Part shown: in pieces, positions 15,197-23,248 of the stretch
Numbering within the stretch: the first letter of the stretch is position 1
Layout of the letters: each line of letters starts with the position of its first letter
Source: Oceanospirillum sp048265165
GTDB lineage: Bacteria; Pseudomonadota; Gammaproteobacteria; Pseudomonadales; Halomonadaceae
Length of the DNA: 64,000 nucleotides
Assembly: GCF_048265165.1 (NCBI RefSeq)
Contig: NZ_JBLXCD010000008.1
Coordinates: 81,988 to 145,987 of the forward strand
Reading direction: 5' to 3'
Program-made: the position numbers and the translations under genes
The notes under the pieces: model-generated
Seen by the model: only the letters and a program-made list of their open reading frames with translations
Told to the model about the DNA's origin: nothing
The model's database searches: none

Positions 15197-17488
15197 ATGT
15201 CTGAAATAAATAAAACTGATCAGGAGCAAAAATATCGTTTTGCTCTGCGCGGAATGCACTGTGCCAGTTGCGTACAGCAGGTACAGAGTGCGCTGGATCA
15301 GCTGGAAGGCATTGAGAAAGCCGAGGTCAATCTGCCGGATCGTTCTGCCAGTGTCCTCGCATCGGCGGAACCGGCTCAGGTGATTGCGGCGGTTGAAGAG
15401 GCCGGTTTTGGTGCCACACTGCTGGATGATGACTACGGCGAAGATGAGCGTCAGGCAGAGGAACGGGCTCATTACTATCAGCAGTTAAAGAAAACCGCCG
15501 CCGCGCTGGCGCTGGGTATTCCGCTGATGGTGATGATGTTTTGGGATGGTATGCCGGTGTTGAGTACTGCACCTGGTCAGATCTTCTGGCAGATCACAGG
15601 GTTGCTGACGTTGGCGGTGATGGTTTATTCCGGTGGCCACTTCTACCAGGGGGCATGGTCGGCCTTTAAAAATCACTACGCCAATATGGACACCCTGATC
15701 GCTCTGGGCACGGGTACGGCTTGGCTGTTTTCTATGCTGATCTCTTTCTGGCCGGATCTGGTGCCGGAGCAGGCACGCCATGTCTACTTTGAAGCGGCGG
15801 TCTTTATTATCGGCCTGGTAAATCTGGGGCAGGCGTTGGAAAGTCGGGCCCGTGGCCAGGCTTCTCAGGCGATCCGTAAGCTATTGACTCTACAGCCGGA
15901 AACCGCCCGTCTGATCCGAAAAGAGGATGGCGAAGAGGTGGATATGCGCATCGAGTCGATCCAGGTGCGGGATATGATTCGGGTGCGTCCCGGTGAAAAG
16001 ATCCCGGTGGATGGCAAGGTGATGGAGGGGGAAACCCGGATCGATGAATCCATGCTGACCGGTGAGCCGATGCCGGTGAGTAAAAAGAAAAAGGATGAGG
16101 TCACCGCAGGTACCCTGAACCAGAGCGGCACCATTCGTATCCGCACCTTGCGGGTTGGCAGCGATACCGCCCTGGCAAAGATTATTGATCAGGTACGCCA
16201 GGCACAGAATGCCAAACCATCGTTAGGCCGCTTAGCTGACAAAGTTGCAGCAGTGTTTGTGCCTTCGGTATTGATTATTGCTGTTCTGACGGCTCTGGCG
16301 TGGTTTAACTTCGGCCCGGAACCGGTTTCCGCTTATATGCTGGTCACGACGATGACGGTGTTAGTGATTGCTTGCCCCTGTGCACTGGGCTTAGCCACGC
16401 CGATGTCGATTATGGTAGGAGTGGGTAAGGCGGCGGAGCACGGTATTCTGATTCGACGTGGTGATGCTTTACAGCAGGCGGCAGAAGTCGATGTGGTGGT
16501 GCTGGATAAAACGGGGACAGTCACTCAGGGGCACCCTGAAGTGACAGATCTGGTACTGCTGGATGCGGGTAAAGCTCAGGGTTTAACCGAACATGATCTG
16601 CTTAGGTTTGCGGTCAGTCTGGAAGTCGCGTCTGAGCATCCTCTGGCCCAGGCGATTGTAAGCCGGGCGAAGCTTGAAGGTATTTCCGTCCAGGAAGCCA
16701 GCGATATTCAGCCGGTGGCAGGACAGGGTATTCAGGGTCAGTTTGTTGCCGATGATTCTGACGTAAGCCAGCGCTTACTGCTGGGTAACCGTGCTCTGAT
16801 GCAGGAATTTAAGCTGGAGTTGAGCACTGCTGAAGCTCAGATGCAGTCTCTGGCGGAACAGGGTAAAACACCGGTATTACTGGGGCTGAATGGGGCGGTG
16901 ATCGGGGTATTAGCGATTGCTGATCCGGTAAAAACTGACTCCAATGCCGCTATCGCCCGTCTGAAAAAGCAGGGCGTGACCGTGATGATGCTCACCGGTG
17001 ACAATCGTATAACGGCTCAGGCAGTGGCGAACGAAGTGGGGATTGATCAGGTGATTGCTGAGGTCATGCCGGATCATAAGGCCGATGAGATTCGTAAGCT
17101 GCAGCAGCAAGGGCTCAAAGTAGCTATGGTCGGTGACGGTATCAATGATGCACCGGCATTGGCTCAGGCGGATGTGGGTATGGCGATCGGAACGGGAACC
17201 GATATCGCCATTGAGAGCGCAGATTTGACTCTGATGCGAGGTTCTCTGCAGGGTATCGCTGATGCCATGGAGATTTCGTCACTGACCGTAAACAATATCA
17301 AGCAGAACCTGCTAGGGGCTTTTATCTATAACAGTATTGGTATTCCGCTGGCCGCTGGGGTGTTATTCCCCTTGTATGGCTTTTTACTGAATCCGGCCTT
17401 TGCCGGCGCTGCCATGGCGATGTCATCGGTGACTGTGGTAAGTAACGCTAACCGTCTTAGGTTGAAGAAGCTGTCGGCAAAGAGATAA
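15197..17488 (+). CDS. copA: Cu(I)-exporting P1B-type ATPase
   Basis: A 763-residue inner-membrane pump that exports Cu(I) using ATP. In order: one HMA domain (residues 12-75, GMHCASC with Cys22/Cys25), membrane helices, actuator domain with the TGE loop (LTGEPMPV, about 288), the ion-binding CPC in helix 6 (Cys393-Pro-Cys395), the phosphorylated Asp437 in DKTGT, SEHPLAQAI nucleotide motif, TGDN, GDGINDAPALAQADVG, and last helices with YN and MAMSSVTVVSN. These CPC, YN and MxxSS marks are those of copper type P1B-1 pumps. It is preceded by the chaperone and a tandem repeat and followed two bases later by the ribosome site of a short membrane-peptide gene. Confidence 0.96.
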   Translation: MSEINKTDQEQKYRFALRGMHCASCVQQVQSALDQLEGIEKAEVNLPDRSASVLASAEPAQVIAAVEEAGFGATLLDDDYGEDERQAEERAHYYQQLKKTAAALALGIPLMVMMFWDGMPVLSTAPGQIFWQITGLLTLAVMVYSGGHFYQGAWSAFKNHYANMDTLIALGTGTAWLFSMLISFWPDLVPEQARHVYFEAAVFIIGLVNLGQALESRARGQASQAIRKLLTLQPETARLIRKEDGEEVDMRIESIQVRDMIRVRPGEKIPVDGKVMEGETRIDESMLTGEPMPVSKKKKDEVTAGTLNQSGTIRIRTLRVGSDTALAKIIDQVRQAQNAKPSLGRLADKVAAVFVPSVLIIAVLTALAWFNFGPEPVSAYMLVTTMTVLVIACPCALGLATPMSIMVGVGKAAEHGILIRRGDALQQAAEVDVVVLDKTGTVTQGHPEVTDLVLLDAGKAQGLTEHDLLRFAVSLEVASEHPLAQAIVSRAKLEGISVQEASDIQPVAGQGIQGQFVADDSDVSQRLLLGNRALMQEFKLELSTAEAQMQSLAEQGKTPVLLGLNGAVIGVLAIADPVKTDSNAAIARLKKQGVTVMMLTGDNRITAQAVANEVGIDQVIAEVMPDHKADEIRKLQQQGLKVAMVGDGINDAPALAQADVGMAIGTGTDIAIESADLTLMRGSLQGIADAMEISSLTVNNIKQNLLGAFIYNSIGIPLAAGVLFPLYGFLLNPAFAGAAMAMSSVTVVSNANRLRLKKLSAKR

Positions 17489-17502
17489 CGGAGGAATGAG
17501 CG

Positions 17503-17592
17503 ATGGGTTTACTGGTTAATCTGGCCGGATTTGCCTTGATCGGGCTGGTGATCTGGTGGTTTTGGCTGAAGCGGCCAAACTCGGGTCAATAG
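17503..17592 (+). CDS. Short membrane peptide (29 residues) behind copA
   Basis: The ORF begins MGLLVNLAGFALIGLVIWWF and continues to WLKRPNSGQ. It is one membrane helix with a tryptophan-rich end followed by a positively charged tail, as expected for an N-out/C-in or N-in anchor. GGAGGA (17490-17495) stands seven bases before the ATG, a better ribosome site than that of copA. The pattern resembles the anchor segment of cupredoxin-domain proteins found next to copper ATPases in related bacteria, but no cupredoxin domain follows here. It may be a small CopA partner or a truncated remnant. Confidence 0.65.
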   Translation: MGLLVNLAGFALIGLVIWWFWLKRPNSGQ

Positions 17593-17612
17593 GGTTACTG
17601 AATTTTAAGCAA

Positions 17613-17645
17613 TGATAAAAAAAGGGGAGCCGCTTGGCTCCCGTG
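17613..17645 (-). terminator. Intrinsic terminator of the sulfide:quinone oxidoreductase gene
   Basis: GGGAGCC-GCTT-GGCTCCC (17625-17642) is a perfect 7-bp stem, with a run of seven A on its left. On the minus strand this becomes a stem followed by seven T, so it ends the leftward transcript. Confidence 0.88.
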
Positions 17646-17726
17646 TCCTATCCGTTATGTCAGGCTGCCTCAGTTAGAGGTTGCCTGAATAAACAGACCA
17701 GCAGAGTTCTATGCTGTTCGTTAACG

Positions 17727-18998
17727 CTATTTCAGGCGTTCGATACCGATCATTTTGAGAAGCTGTTTCTCATAGAAGGGCTCAGGGTTACCTGTTTTCA
17801 TCTTGCGGATAAAGTATTTTTCAAAAGCTACCTTCGCCAGGTGTACCCACTTTCCTTTTTTAAACCAGCTGACGTTGCGGGGCGGGATCTGTGGAATGGC
17901 AACAAAAGCAGCACCCGTATCGCCCATATCCGCAAGGCATATAGCGTTCCAGGTAGCCTGTGCTTCGGGTTCCTCACCTTTCAGTACCGCATCCAGATTT
18001 TCAACAATGGCGGTGACCATAGACTCAATCATATAGCCGGTTTTTGGTACGCCAGTCGGTACAGGTGTCACTTCAGTTGGAGCAATGGCGATGCAGACGC
18101 CAGCGGACCAGATATTGTTATATGCCATGCTGCGTTGATAGTTATCAATTTTAACAAAGCCCCGTGGGTTACAAAGATCCGGGACATTTGCAACACAATC
18201 TACGCCTTTAAAAGCGGGTAGCATCATCGAGTGCTTAAATGGTAACTCATGTTGTTTGATTACTTCGCCGCTGTCATTGTGCTCATCGACGTACATGATA
18301 CCTTCTTCAACCTTAGATACTTTGGCGTTACAGATCCATTTGATATGGTGAGCACGTAACTCAGATTCGAGCATCGACTTAGAGTCACCAACACCCCCCA
18401 GGCCCAGATGACCGATATAGGGTTCGCTGGTAACAAAGGTCATGGGCACTTTGTCGCGGATTTTACGGTTTTGCAGCTCTTTATTCAGAATAAAGGCGTA
18501 TTCGTAAGCTGGGCCAAAACAGCTGGCACCGGCCATAGCACCTACGATAACAGGGCCGGGGTCTTCGCAGAGTTGTTCAAAGTTTTTGTAGGAATCCAGT
18601 GCATGGGGCAAAGAGCAAACTGATTGAGTGTGGCCACCATTAGGGCCTGAGCCTTCGACTTCATCAAAAGCGAGTTTTGGGCCGGTCATAATCAGCAGGT
18701 GATCATAGTTAACGGTTTCGCTGTTCGCCAAGGTTAGGCTGTTGTTTTCAGGACTGATGGTGTCCACCGCCTGAGGGATAAAGTTGATATTGTGTTTCTG
18801 CAGGTGAGGGGAAATTTTGAAACTGATCTCTTCGGAATCTCGCCAGCCAACGGCGACCCAAGGGTTGGATGGGACAAACTGAAAGTAGTCCCTTTCGTTG
18901 ATTACGGTAATCTCATGAGATTTATCCAGTTTGTGGCGTAACTCGTACGCCGCTGCCATGCCGCCGGTTCCGGCACCTAGAATAACGATATGAGCCAT
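17727..18998 (-). CDS. sqr: Sulfide:quinone oxidoreductase
   Basis: A 423-residue FAD enzyme that oxidises sulfide to polysulfide sulfur and reduces membrane quinone. It starts with the dinucleotide-binding loop VILGAGTGGMAAAYEL and carries FVPSNPWVAVGW and AMAGASCFGPAYEY. The three redox cysteines fall at Cys128, Cys160 and Cys354, matching Acidithiobacillus ferrooxidans SQR Cys128, Cys160 and Cys356. The C-terminal stretch WVHLAKVAFEKYFIRKMKTG, an amphipathic membrane-binding element, is also close to that enzyme. A strong AAAGGAGG precedes the ATG. It is a single gene with its own terminator, convergent to the copper genes. Confidence 0.92.
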   Translation of the reverse strand: MAHIVILGAGTGGMAAAYELRHKLDKSHEITVINERDYFQFVPSNPWVAVGWRDSEEISFKISPHLQKHNINFIPQAVDTISPENNSLTLANSETVNYDHLLIMTGPKLAFDEVEGSGPNGGHTQSVCSLPHALDSYKNFEQLCEDPGPVIVGAMAGASCFGPAYEYAFILNKELQNRKIRDKVPMTFVTSEPYIGHLGLGGVGDSKSMLESELRAHHIKWICNAKVSKVEEGIMYVDEHNDSGEVIKQHELPFKHSMMLPAFKGVDCVANVPDLCNPRGFVKIDNYQRSMAYNNIWSAGVCIAIAPTEVTPVPTGVPKTGYMIESMVTAIVENLDAVLKGEEPEAQATWNAICLADMGDTGAAFVAIPQIPPRNVSWFKKGKWVHLAKVAFEKYFIRKMKTGNPEPFYEKQLLKMIGIERLK

Positions 18999-19094
18999 CG
19001 CAGGCCTCCTTTGAGGTGAAAGGCGTTATTTATTGTTTTCTTATAAGCCTGCGATCTATCTTAGTAATTTTCTATTATATTAGCAAATTCAAAA

Positions 19095-19733
19095 TTAGTG
19101 TTTTTTGAATTTATCCCCCCAAACTTCTTTTAAACGATGATCACGGCCACAGCTGCTACGGTAAAAAGTATACCGAATAGGATTTTTCATATAGTAATCC
19201 TGGTGATAGTCTTCTGCCGGATAGAAAGTACTTGCAGGTTTAATCTCAGTCTGAATTTTTTGATTAAAATTTTGCTGGTGCTCTGCCTTACTTATTTCAG
19301 CCAGACGGCTCTGCTCATTATCCAGTGGGTAGATACCTGAGCGGTACTGGCTACCAGCATCGCAAAACTGACGATTGACTGCGAAAGGGTCAATGTTCAC
19401 CCAAAATATATCAAGCAATGTTTGGTAGCTGACAACCTCAGGGTCATAAATGATCTCTACAGCTTCAGTGTGACCCGTCACACCAGCAGAGACTTCCCGG
19501 TAAGTTGGATTCTGTTTATGGCCGTCGGTATAACCGGATGTCGTGCTAATAACCCCTTCAGTGCCATCGAAAGGGGGCTCCATACACCAAAAGCACCCTC
19601 CGGCAAAAATGGCACGGGCTTCTTTAGCCTGGCTGACAGGGCTGATCAGTAAGGTGGCAGAGATAAAAAATAGAGCGATAACTTTTCCGGATACAGAGGA
19701 AAGGTGCCGGGCCACAGATGATGACTTTTTCAT
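19095..19733 (-). CDS. msrA: Exported peptide methionine sulfoxide reductase A
   Basis: A 212-residue protein that reduces methionine-S-sulfoxide. Residues 1-36 form a signal peptide (basic MKKSSSVARH, hydrophobic ALFFISATLLISPVSQA), so it should act in the periplasm, unlike most MsrA. The MsrA core begins ARAIFAGGCFWCMEPPFDG with the catalytic cysteine, then SGYTDGHKQNPTYREVSAG and GHTEAVEI; further cysteines (RQFCDAGSQYRSG, SSCGRDHR) can serve as resolving residues. AAGGAG before the ATG at 19733 decides the start; the 12 extra upstream codons are rejected. It lies 61 bases after a sensor kinase gene on the same strand. Confidence 0.92.
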   Translation of the reverse strand: MKKSSSVARHLSSVSGKVIALFFISATLLISPVSQAKEARAIFAGGCFWCMEPPFDGTEGVISTTSGYTDGHKQNPTYREVSAGVTGHTEAVEIIYDPEVVSYQTLLDIFWVNIDPFAVNRQFCDAGSQYRSGIYPLDNEQSRLAEISKAEHQQNFNQKIQTEIKPASTFYPAEDYHQDYYMKNPIRYTFYRSSCGRDHRLKEVWGDKFKKH

Positions 19734-19794
19734 AGAAAAACTCCTTAGATGATAAACAGGAATACGCAATAGCCAGGCTAATGGATTCAGGTTT

Positions 19795-21636
19795 TCACTG
19801 TTTGTCTGTCACTGGAGTTCCATTCCAGCGCTTTAGGGATTGCTGGAGCAGGTTCATATCCAGTGGTTTTGCCAGAAAGTCCTGCATACCGGCATCAAGG
19901 CAACTTTGCCGATCAACAGCCATGACATTGGCGGTTAACGCGACAATGGCTGTGTTTCTGTTAGGCCCACTGCCCCGTCTGATCTCATGACTACAGGTCA
20001 GCCCGTCCATCACGGGCATCTGGCAGTCCATCATGATGAGGCTGTACTTTTTCCCATGGCACATTTCAAGGGCAATCCGGCCATTCTCGGCAAGCTCGGT
20101 TTCATATCCCATTCGTCTGAGAATGGTGGTGATCAGCTTTGCATTGACCGGGTTGTCTTCTACGACCAGCACAGACTCGGACTCATGGACTGCAGGGCTT
20201 ATCTCTGAGGGCGCCTGATTTTGTGCTGAAGAAGCTATCAGCTGTTCTTGTTTAATCTGAACCGGAATATTGAACCAGAAAACAGACCCCTGTCCGGGCT
20301 TGCTTTGTACGCCTACCTGTCCATTCATAGCGGCAATAATCTCCCGGCATAGGGAGAGTCCAAGCCCACTGCCACCATAGTGCCGGGTGATGGAGCTGTC
20401 CGCTTGAGTAAATGGCGTAAACAGGTGCTGTTGCACATCCTCAGAGATACCGATACCCGTATCTTCAATCTCGATATGCAGAGTGCTTTCGATTCTTGCC
20501 ATAGAATCTGGCGGAGCTTGCTCCAGTGGGATATCAGGTAATATCAGGTGAATACGTAACGTAATACAGCCTGTTTCGGTAAATTTTACGGCATTACCCA
20601 GCAGGTTGATCATAATTTGTTGTAAGCGAAGTGGGTCGCTGATGATCTCTCGTGGCTGGTTTGGTGCTATATCCAGTATGAATTCAAGTTTTTTTTCTGT
20701 CAGGCTGGCATTGATAACTGAGCGCGCATTCTTAGCGCAAAGAGTTAAGTCGAAGGTTTTAGCTTCAATGGGCATTTTTTTCTGTTGCAGCCTGGAAAGA
20801 TCCAGAACATTGTTGATCAGGTTTAGCAGAGCCTCTCCGGAGGCATTGATATCTTCCAGAAGAGAAGCGGTGCCAGGCAGCTTCTGAATCTCCTTTTCCA
20901 TCTTCAGGAGGGCAATCGATCCGAGTATTCCATTGAGCGGGGTTCTTATCTCATGGCTCATATTGGACAGGAAGTAGCTTTTACTTTGGTTTGCAGCTTC
21001 AGCTTTCAGTGCAAGTCGTTGATTACGGCGCAGCTCCAGGTAGTTGATCAGCGTGAATATACTGGCTACGGCCAGAATGCTGATCAGGAGAAAGACAACC
21101 CAACGATAATTATCCTGAACTTTAACAGCAAAACGGCTCTCGGTTTCAGAGATGGCCGAAGCAATCGTTCGCGATGAGTGCATAAAGCGGGGGATAAAAC
21201 TCTGCATACGCTCAATGTAGCGTTTGGCTTGTTCCGGCGTCAGGGCTTCAAGGTCATCTTCCAGGTTGATCATAATGGCCTGCAGGCGCTCAACCTCAGC
21301 GAGTATATCTCGGTCAAGCTGTTCGATGAGTTGGCGGGTGGTGCCAGAGGAGATGATATTGATGCGACTCCAGAGAATCTCCATACGAAAGCTGACATCA
21401 TCGGACTGATCTGGCGATGGTGTAACAATGAATGTATTCAGCTCATTGATCAGTCTCAGAAGTTCAACTTCAATCCGGGTACTGTTCCAGTAACGTTCGT
21501 CTTTGGTCAGCATAGAGAACTCTTCGATCTCTCTTTCTAGACGAAACAGGGACGCTGCAATAAAGAAAACCAACACGATAAGGCTTAAAGCCAGTACGAT
21601 AGGTTTGATCAGACCTGAGCGTCTATTTTTTATCAC
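19795..21636 (-). CDS. Membrane hybrid histidine kinase (HisKA-HATPase-REC)
   Basis: A 613-residue sensor kinase. Membrane helices at about 9-31 and 178-200 enclose a 145-residue, all-helical periplasmic sensor region with no recognised domain. Then HisKA with phospho-acceptor His228 (SNMSHEIRTPLNG), a HATPase domain (Asn348 in the N box, DTGIGIS, GGSGLGLSL) and a C-terminal receiver with Asp537 (MMDCQMPVMDG). No output domain is present, so a separate HPt and regulator are needed. It lies between a periplasmic molybdopterin-fold protein (41 bases upstream) and an exported MsrA (downstream), which suggests it senses an envelope redox or respiratory signal. Confidence 0.92.
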   Translation of the reverse strand: MIKNRRSGLIKPIVLALSLIVLVFFIAASLFRLEREIEEFSMLTKDERYWNSTRIEVELLRLINELNTFIVTPSPDQSDDVSFRMEILWSRINIISSGTTRQLIEQLDRDILAEVERLQAIMINLEDDLEALTPEQAKRYIERMQSFIPRFMHSSRTIASAISETESRFAVKVQDNYRWVVFLLISILAVASIFTLINYLELRRNQRLALKAEAANQSKSYFLSNMSHEIRTPLNGILGSIALLKMEKEIQKLPGTASLLEDINASGEALLNLINNVLDLSRLQQKKMPIEAKTFDLTLCAKNARSVINASLTEKKLEFILDIAPNQPREIISDPLRLQQIMINLLGNAVKFTETGCITLRIHLILPDIPLEQAPPDSMARIESTLHIEIEDTGIGISEDVQQHLFTPFTQADSSITRHYGGSGLGLSLCREIIAAMNGQVGVQSKPGQGSVFWFNIPVQIKQEQLIASSAQNQAPSEISPAVHESESVLVVEDNPVNAKLITTILRRMGYETELAENGRIALEMCHGKKYSLIMMDCQMPVMDGLTCSHEIRRGSGPNRNTAIVALTANVMAVDRQSCLDAGMQDFLAKPLDMNLLQQSLKRWNGTPVTDKQ

Positions 21637-21676
21637 GGCGGCAGCACTCCAACGGCAGAACAGCGGATTGTCTAAT

Positions 21677-22174
21677 CTAATTTACAACAAGTGTTTTTAA
21701 TTGCCAGATGGCGTGGGCCTGATAGGGAGGAATATTAATGGCAGGTTGATCAGAGAAGGGATAAAGAACCCAGAGGGGGCCCTTGTCTCGGATACGCATT
21801 CTTTTTCCATCCATGGCATAGGCGATAAAGGCGTTATGTTCAATAAGGGTATCAACGGCTACCTGAATAGAGTAATCGTTGAGGGCGATCATCGTCACGT
21901 GTTTACCTTTAGGATCAATATGCAAATGTTTCATCAGATTTTTGAACGTCACTGATGAGAAAGTATGCTCTTTATCGGTCCAGATCGTTTTGGTGCGAAC
22001 CTGGGTAGTTGGTAGAGCCTTGAGTTCGGCTAATGTAAAGCTTGCTGAGGCATCTTTACTTTGAACCGTTAATACAGGGCGCTGAGCCATCGCATTCAAG
22101 GACAAAAAGAACAACAACGTAATAAACGCAATTCGAGCTAAATATCGCCAGTCTGACAAAGGGGTAGCCTTCAT
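21677..22174 (-). CDS. Periplasmic molybdopterin-oxidoreductase-fold protein lacking cysteines
   Basis: A 165-residue protein with a signal peptide (about residues 14-30, ITLLFFLSLNAMAQ). The mature part resembles short proteins annotated as molybdopterin-dependent oxidoreductase-like (SUOX/YedY fold): FTLAELKALPTTQVRTKTIW, VTFKNLMKHL, VTMIALNDYSIQVAVDTL and the ending GPLWVLYPFSDQP. The whole protein contains no cysteine, so the Cys that ligates molybdenum in true YedY/MsrP enzymes is absent and catalysis is unlikely. It precedes a hybrid kinase by 41 bases and probably acts as its periplasmic sensing partner. Confidence 0.75.
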   Translation of the reverse strand: MKATPLSDWRYLARIAFITLLFFLSLNAMAQRPVLTVQSKDASASFTLAELKALPTTQVRTKTIWTDKEHTFSSVTFKNLMKHLHIDPKGKHVTMIALNDYSIQVAVDTLIEHNAFIAYAMDGKRMRIRDKGPLWVLYPFSDQPAINIPPYQAHAIWQLKTLVVN

Positions 22175-22235
22175 AGATCAGACTCCTAAAGTTTTCGTAT
22201 GATAATTTGTAGTTATTTTATATTTTTCAGGCGAA

Positions 22236-22266
22236 AAAAAACCGGCTACTGAAATAGCAGCCGGTT
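22236..22266 (-). terminator. Intrinsic terminator of sodB
   Basis: On the minus strand AACCGGCTGCT-ATTTC-AGTAGCCGGTT forms an 11-bp stem with one mismatch or wobble and is followed by eight T. It lies 30 bases after the sodB stop codon. Confidence 0.88.
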
Positions 22267-22295
22267 AGGCAATTCCGAAGAATATTAACCTAAAC

Positions 22296-22880
22296 TTATG
22301 CTGCGAAGTTAGCCGCTGCAAAGTCCCAGTTCGCCAGAGCCCAGAAACCTTTCAGGTAGTTAGGACGAACATTACGGTAGTCAATGTAGTATGCGTGTTC
22401 CCACAGATCAACCGTCAGCAGAGCCGTTTGGCCAGCAGTCATTGGTGTGCCAGCGTTGCTGGTGTTAACGATTTCCAGAGAACCGTCAGCGTTCTTAATC
22501 AGCCAGGTCCAGCTGGAGCCGAAATTGTTTACAGCTTTGTCGTTAAACTCAGTCTGGAAAGCGTCGAAAGAACCCCACTTAGCGTTGATAGCATCTGCCA
22601 GAGCGCCAGTTGGCTGACCGCCACCGTTTGGAGACAGGCTGTTCCAGTAAAAGGTGTGGTTCCAGATCTGCGCTGCATTGTTGAAGACAGGGCCAGCAGG
22701 TGCAGCTTTGATAACTTCTTCCAGAGTTTTACCTTCAAACTCAGTACCTGGAACCAGACCATTCAGCTTGTCCACGTATGTGTTGTGGTGTTTGCCGTGG
22801 TGGAATTCCAGGGTTTCAGCTGAGATATGTGGCTCAAGTGCTGATTTGTCATACGGCAGTGCAGGTAATTCAAATGCCAT
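22296..22880 (-). CDS. sodB: Iron superoxide dismutase
   Basis: A 194-residue Fe/Mn-family superoxide dismutase, typed as Fe-SOD by its close match to SodB: ALPYDKSALEPHISAETLEF with the HHGKHHNTYV metal-helix, AAQIWNHTFYWNSL, LIKNADGSLEIVNTSNAG and DLWEHAYYIDYRN. It acts in the cytosol, converting superoxide to oxygen and peroxide. The start is the ATG at 22880, eight bases after GGAG; six extra upstream codons are rejected. It has its own terminator and an upstream palindrome at 22921-22934. Confidence 0.96.
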   Translation of the reverse strand: MAFELPALPYDKSALEPHISAETLEFHHGKHHNTYVDKLNGLVPGTEFEGKTLEEVIKAAPAGPVFNNAAQIWNHTFYWNSLSPNGGGQPTGALADAINAKWGSFDAFQTEFNDKAVNNFGSSWTWLIKNADGSLEIVNTSNAGTPMTAGQTALLTVDLWEHAYYIDYRNVRPNYLKGFWALANWDFAAANFAA

Positions 22881-22920
22881 GGTTGTTTTCTCCATCAACT
22901 CACGTCAAAAAGTATGAAGT

Positions 22921-22934
22921 TATCGTATACGATA
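22921..22934. promoter_or_regulatory. Palindrome in the sodB upstream region
   Basis: TATCGTATACGATA is a perfect 14-bp palindrome 40 bp upstream of the sodB start, flanked by GAAGT and CTTC, which extends the symmetry with a one-base offset. It does not fit the Fur consensus. It may be an operator for an unidentified regulator. Confidence 0.4.
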
Positions 22935-23248
22935 CTTCGACCATTTTTTTCAGATTTTGGTTGCCGGATCTTAGCGCCACCGGCAAGCATCTGTTTTTAA
23001 AGTGCGTAAATAATAGCACTTCATTTGCGGGGTTTCTATTTCTGAGTGGAACAGTTGGATATTACTTGGACTGAAAAAGTTGTTAAAACTCAGGCTATAT
23101 TAGCGGGCGATGCATTTATTTCCGTAACCCAATGTAATAATCTTATCAGGTGTATAGCATAGCAGTGCACCAGTGAGACGTGATAGCGCATTGGTGAATT
23201 TGCATTAGCTGAATTGAATTTTATATAAAACTGGCCCGGATCCTGAAT

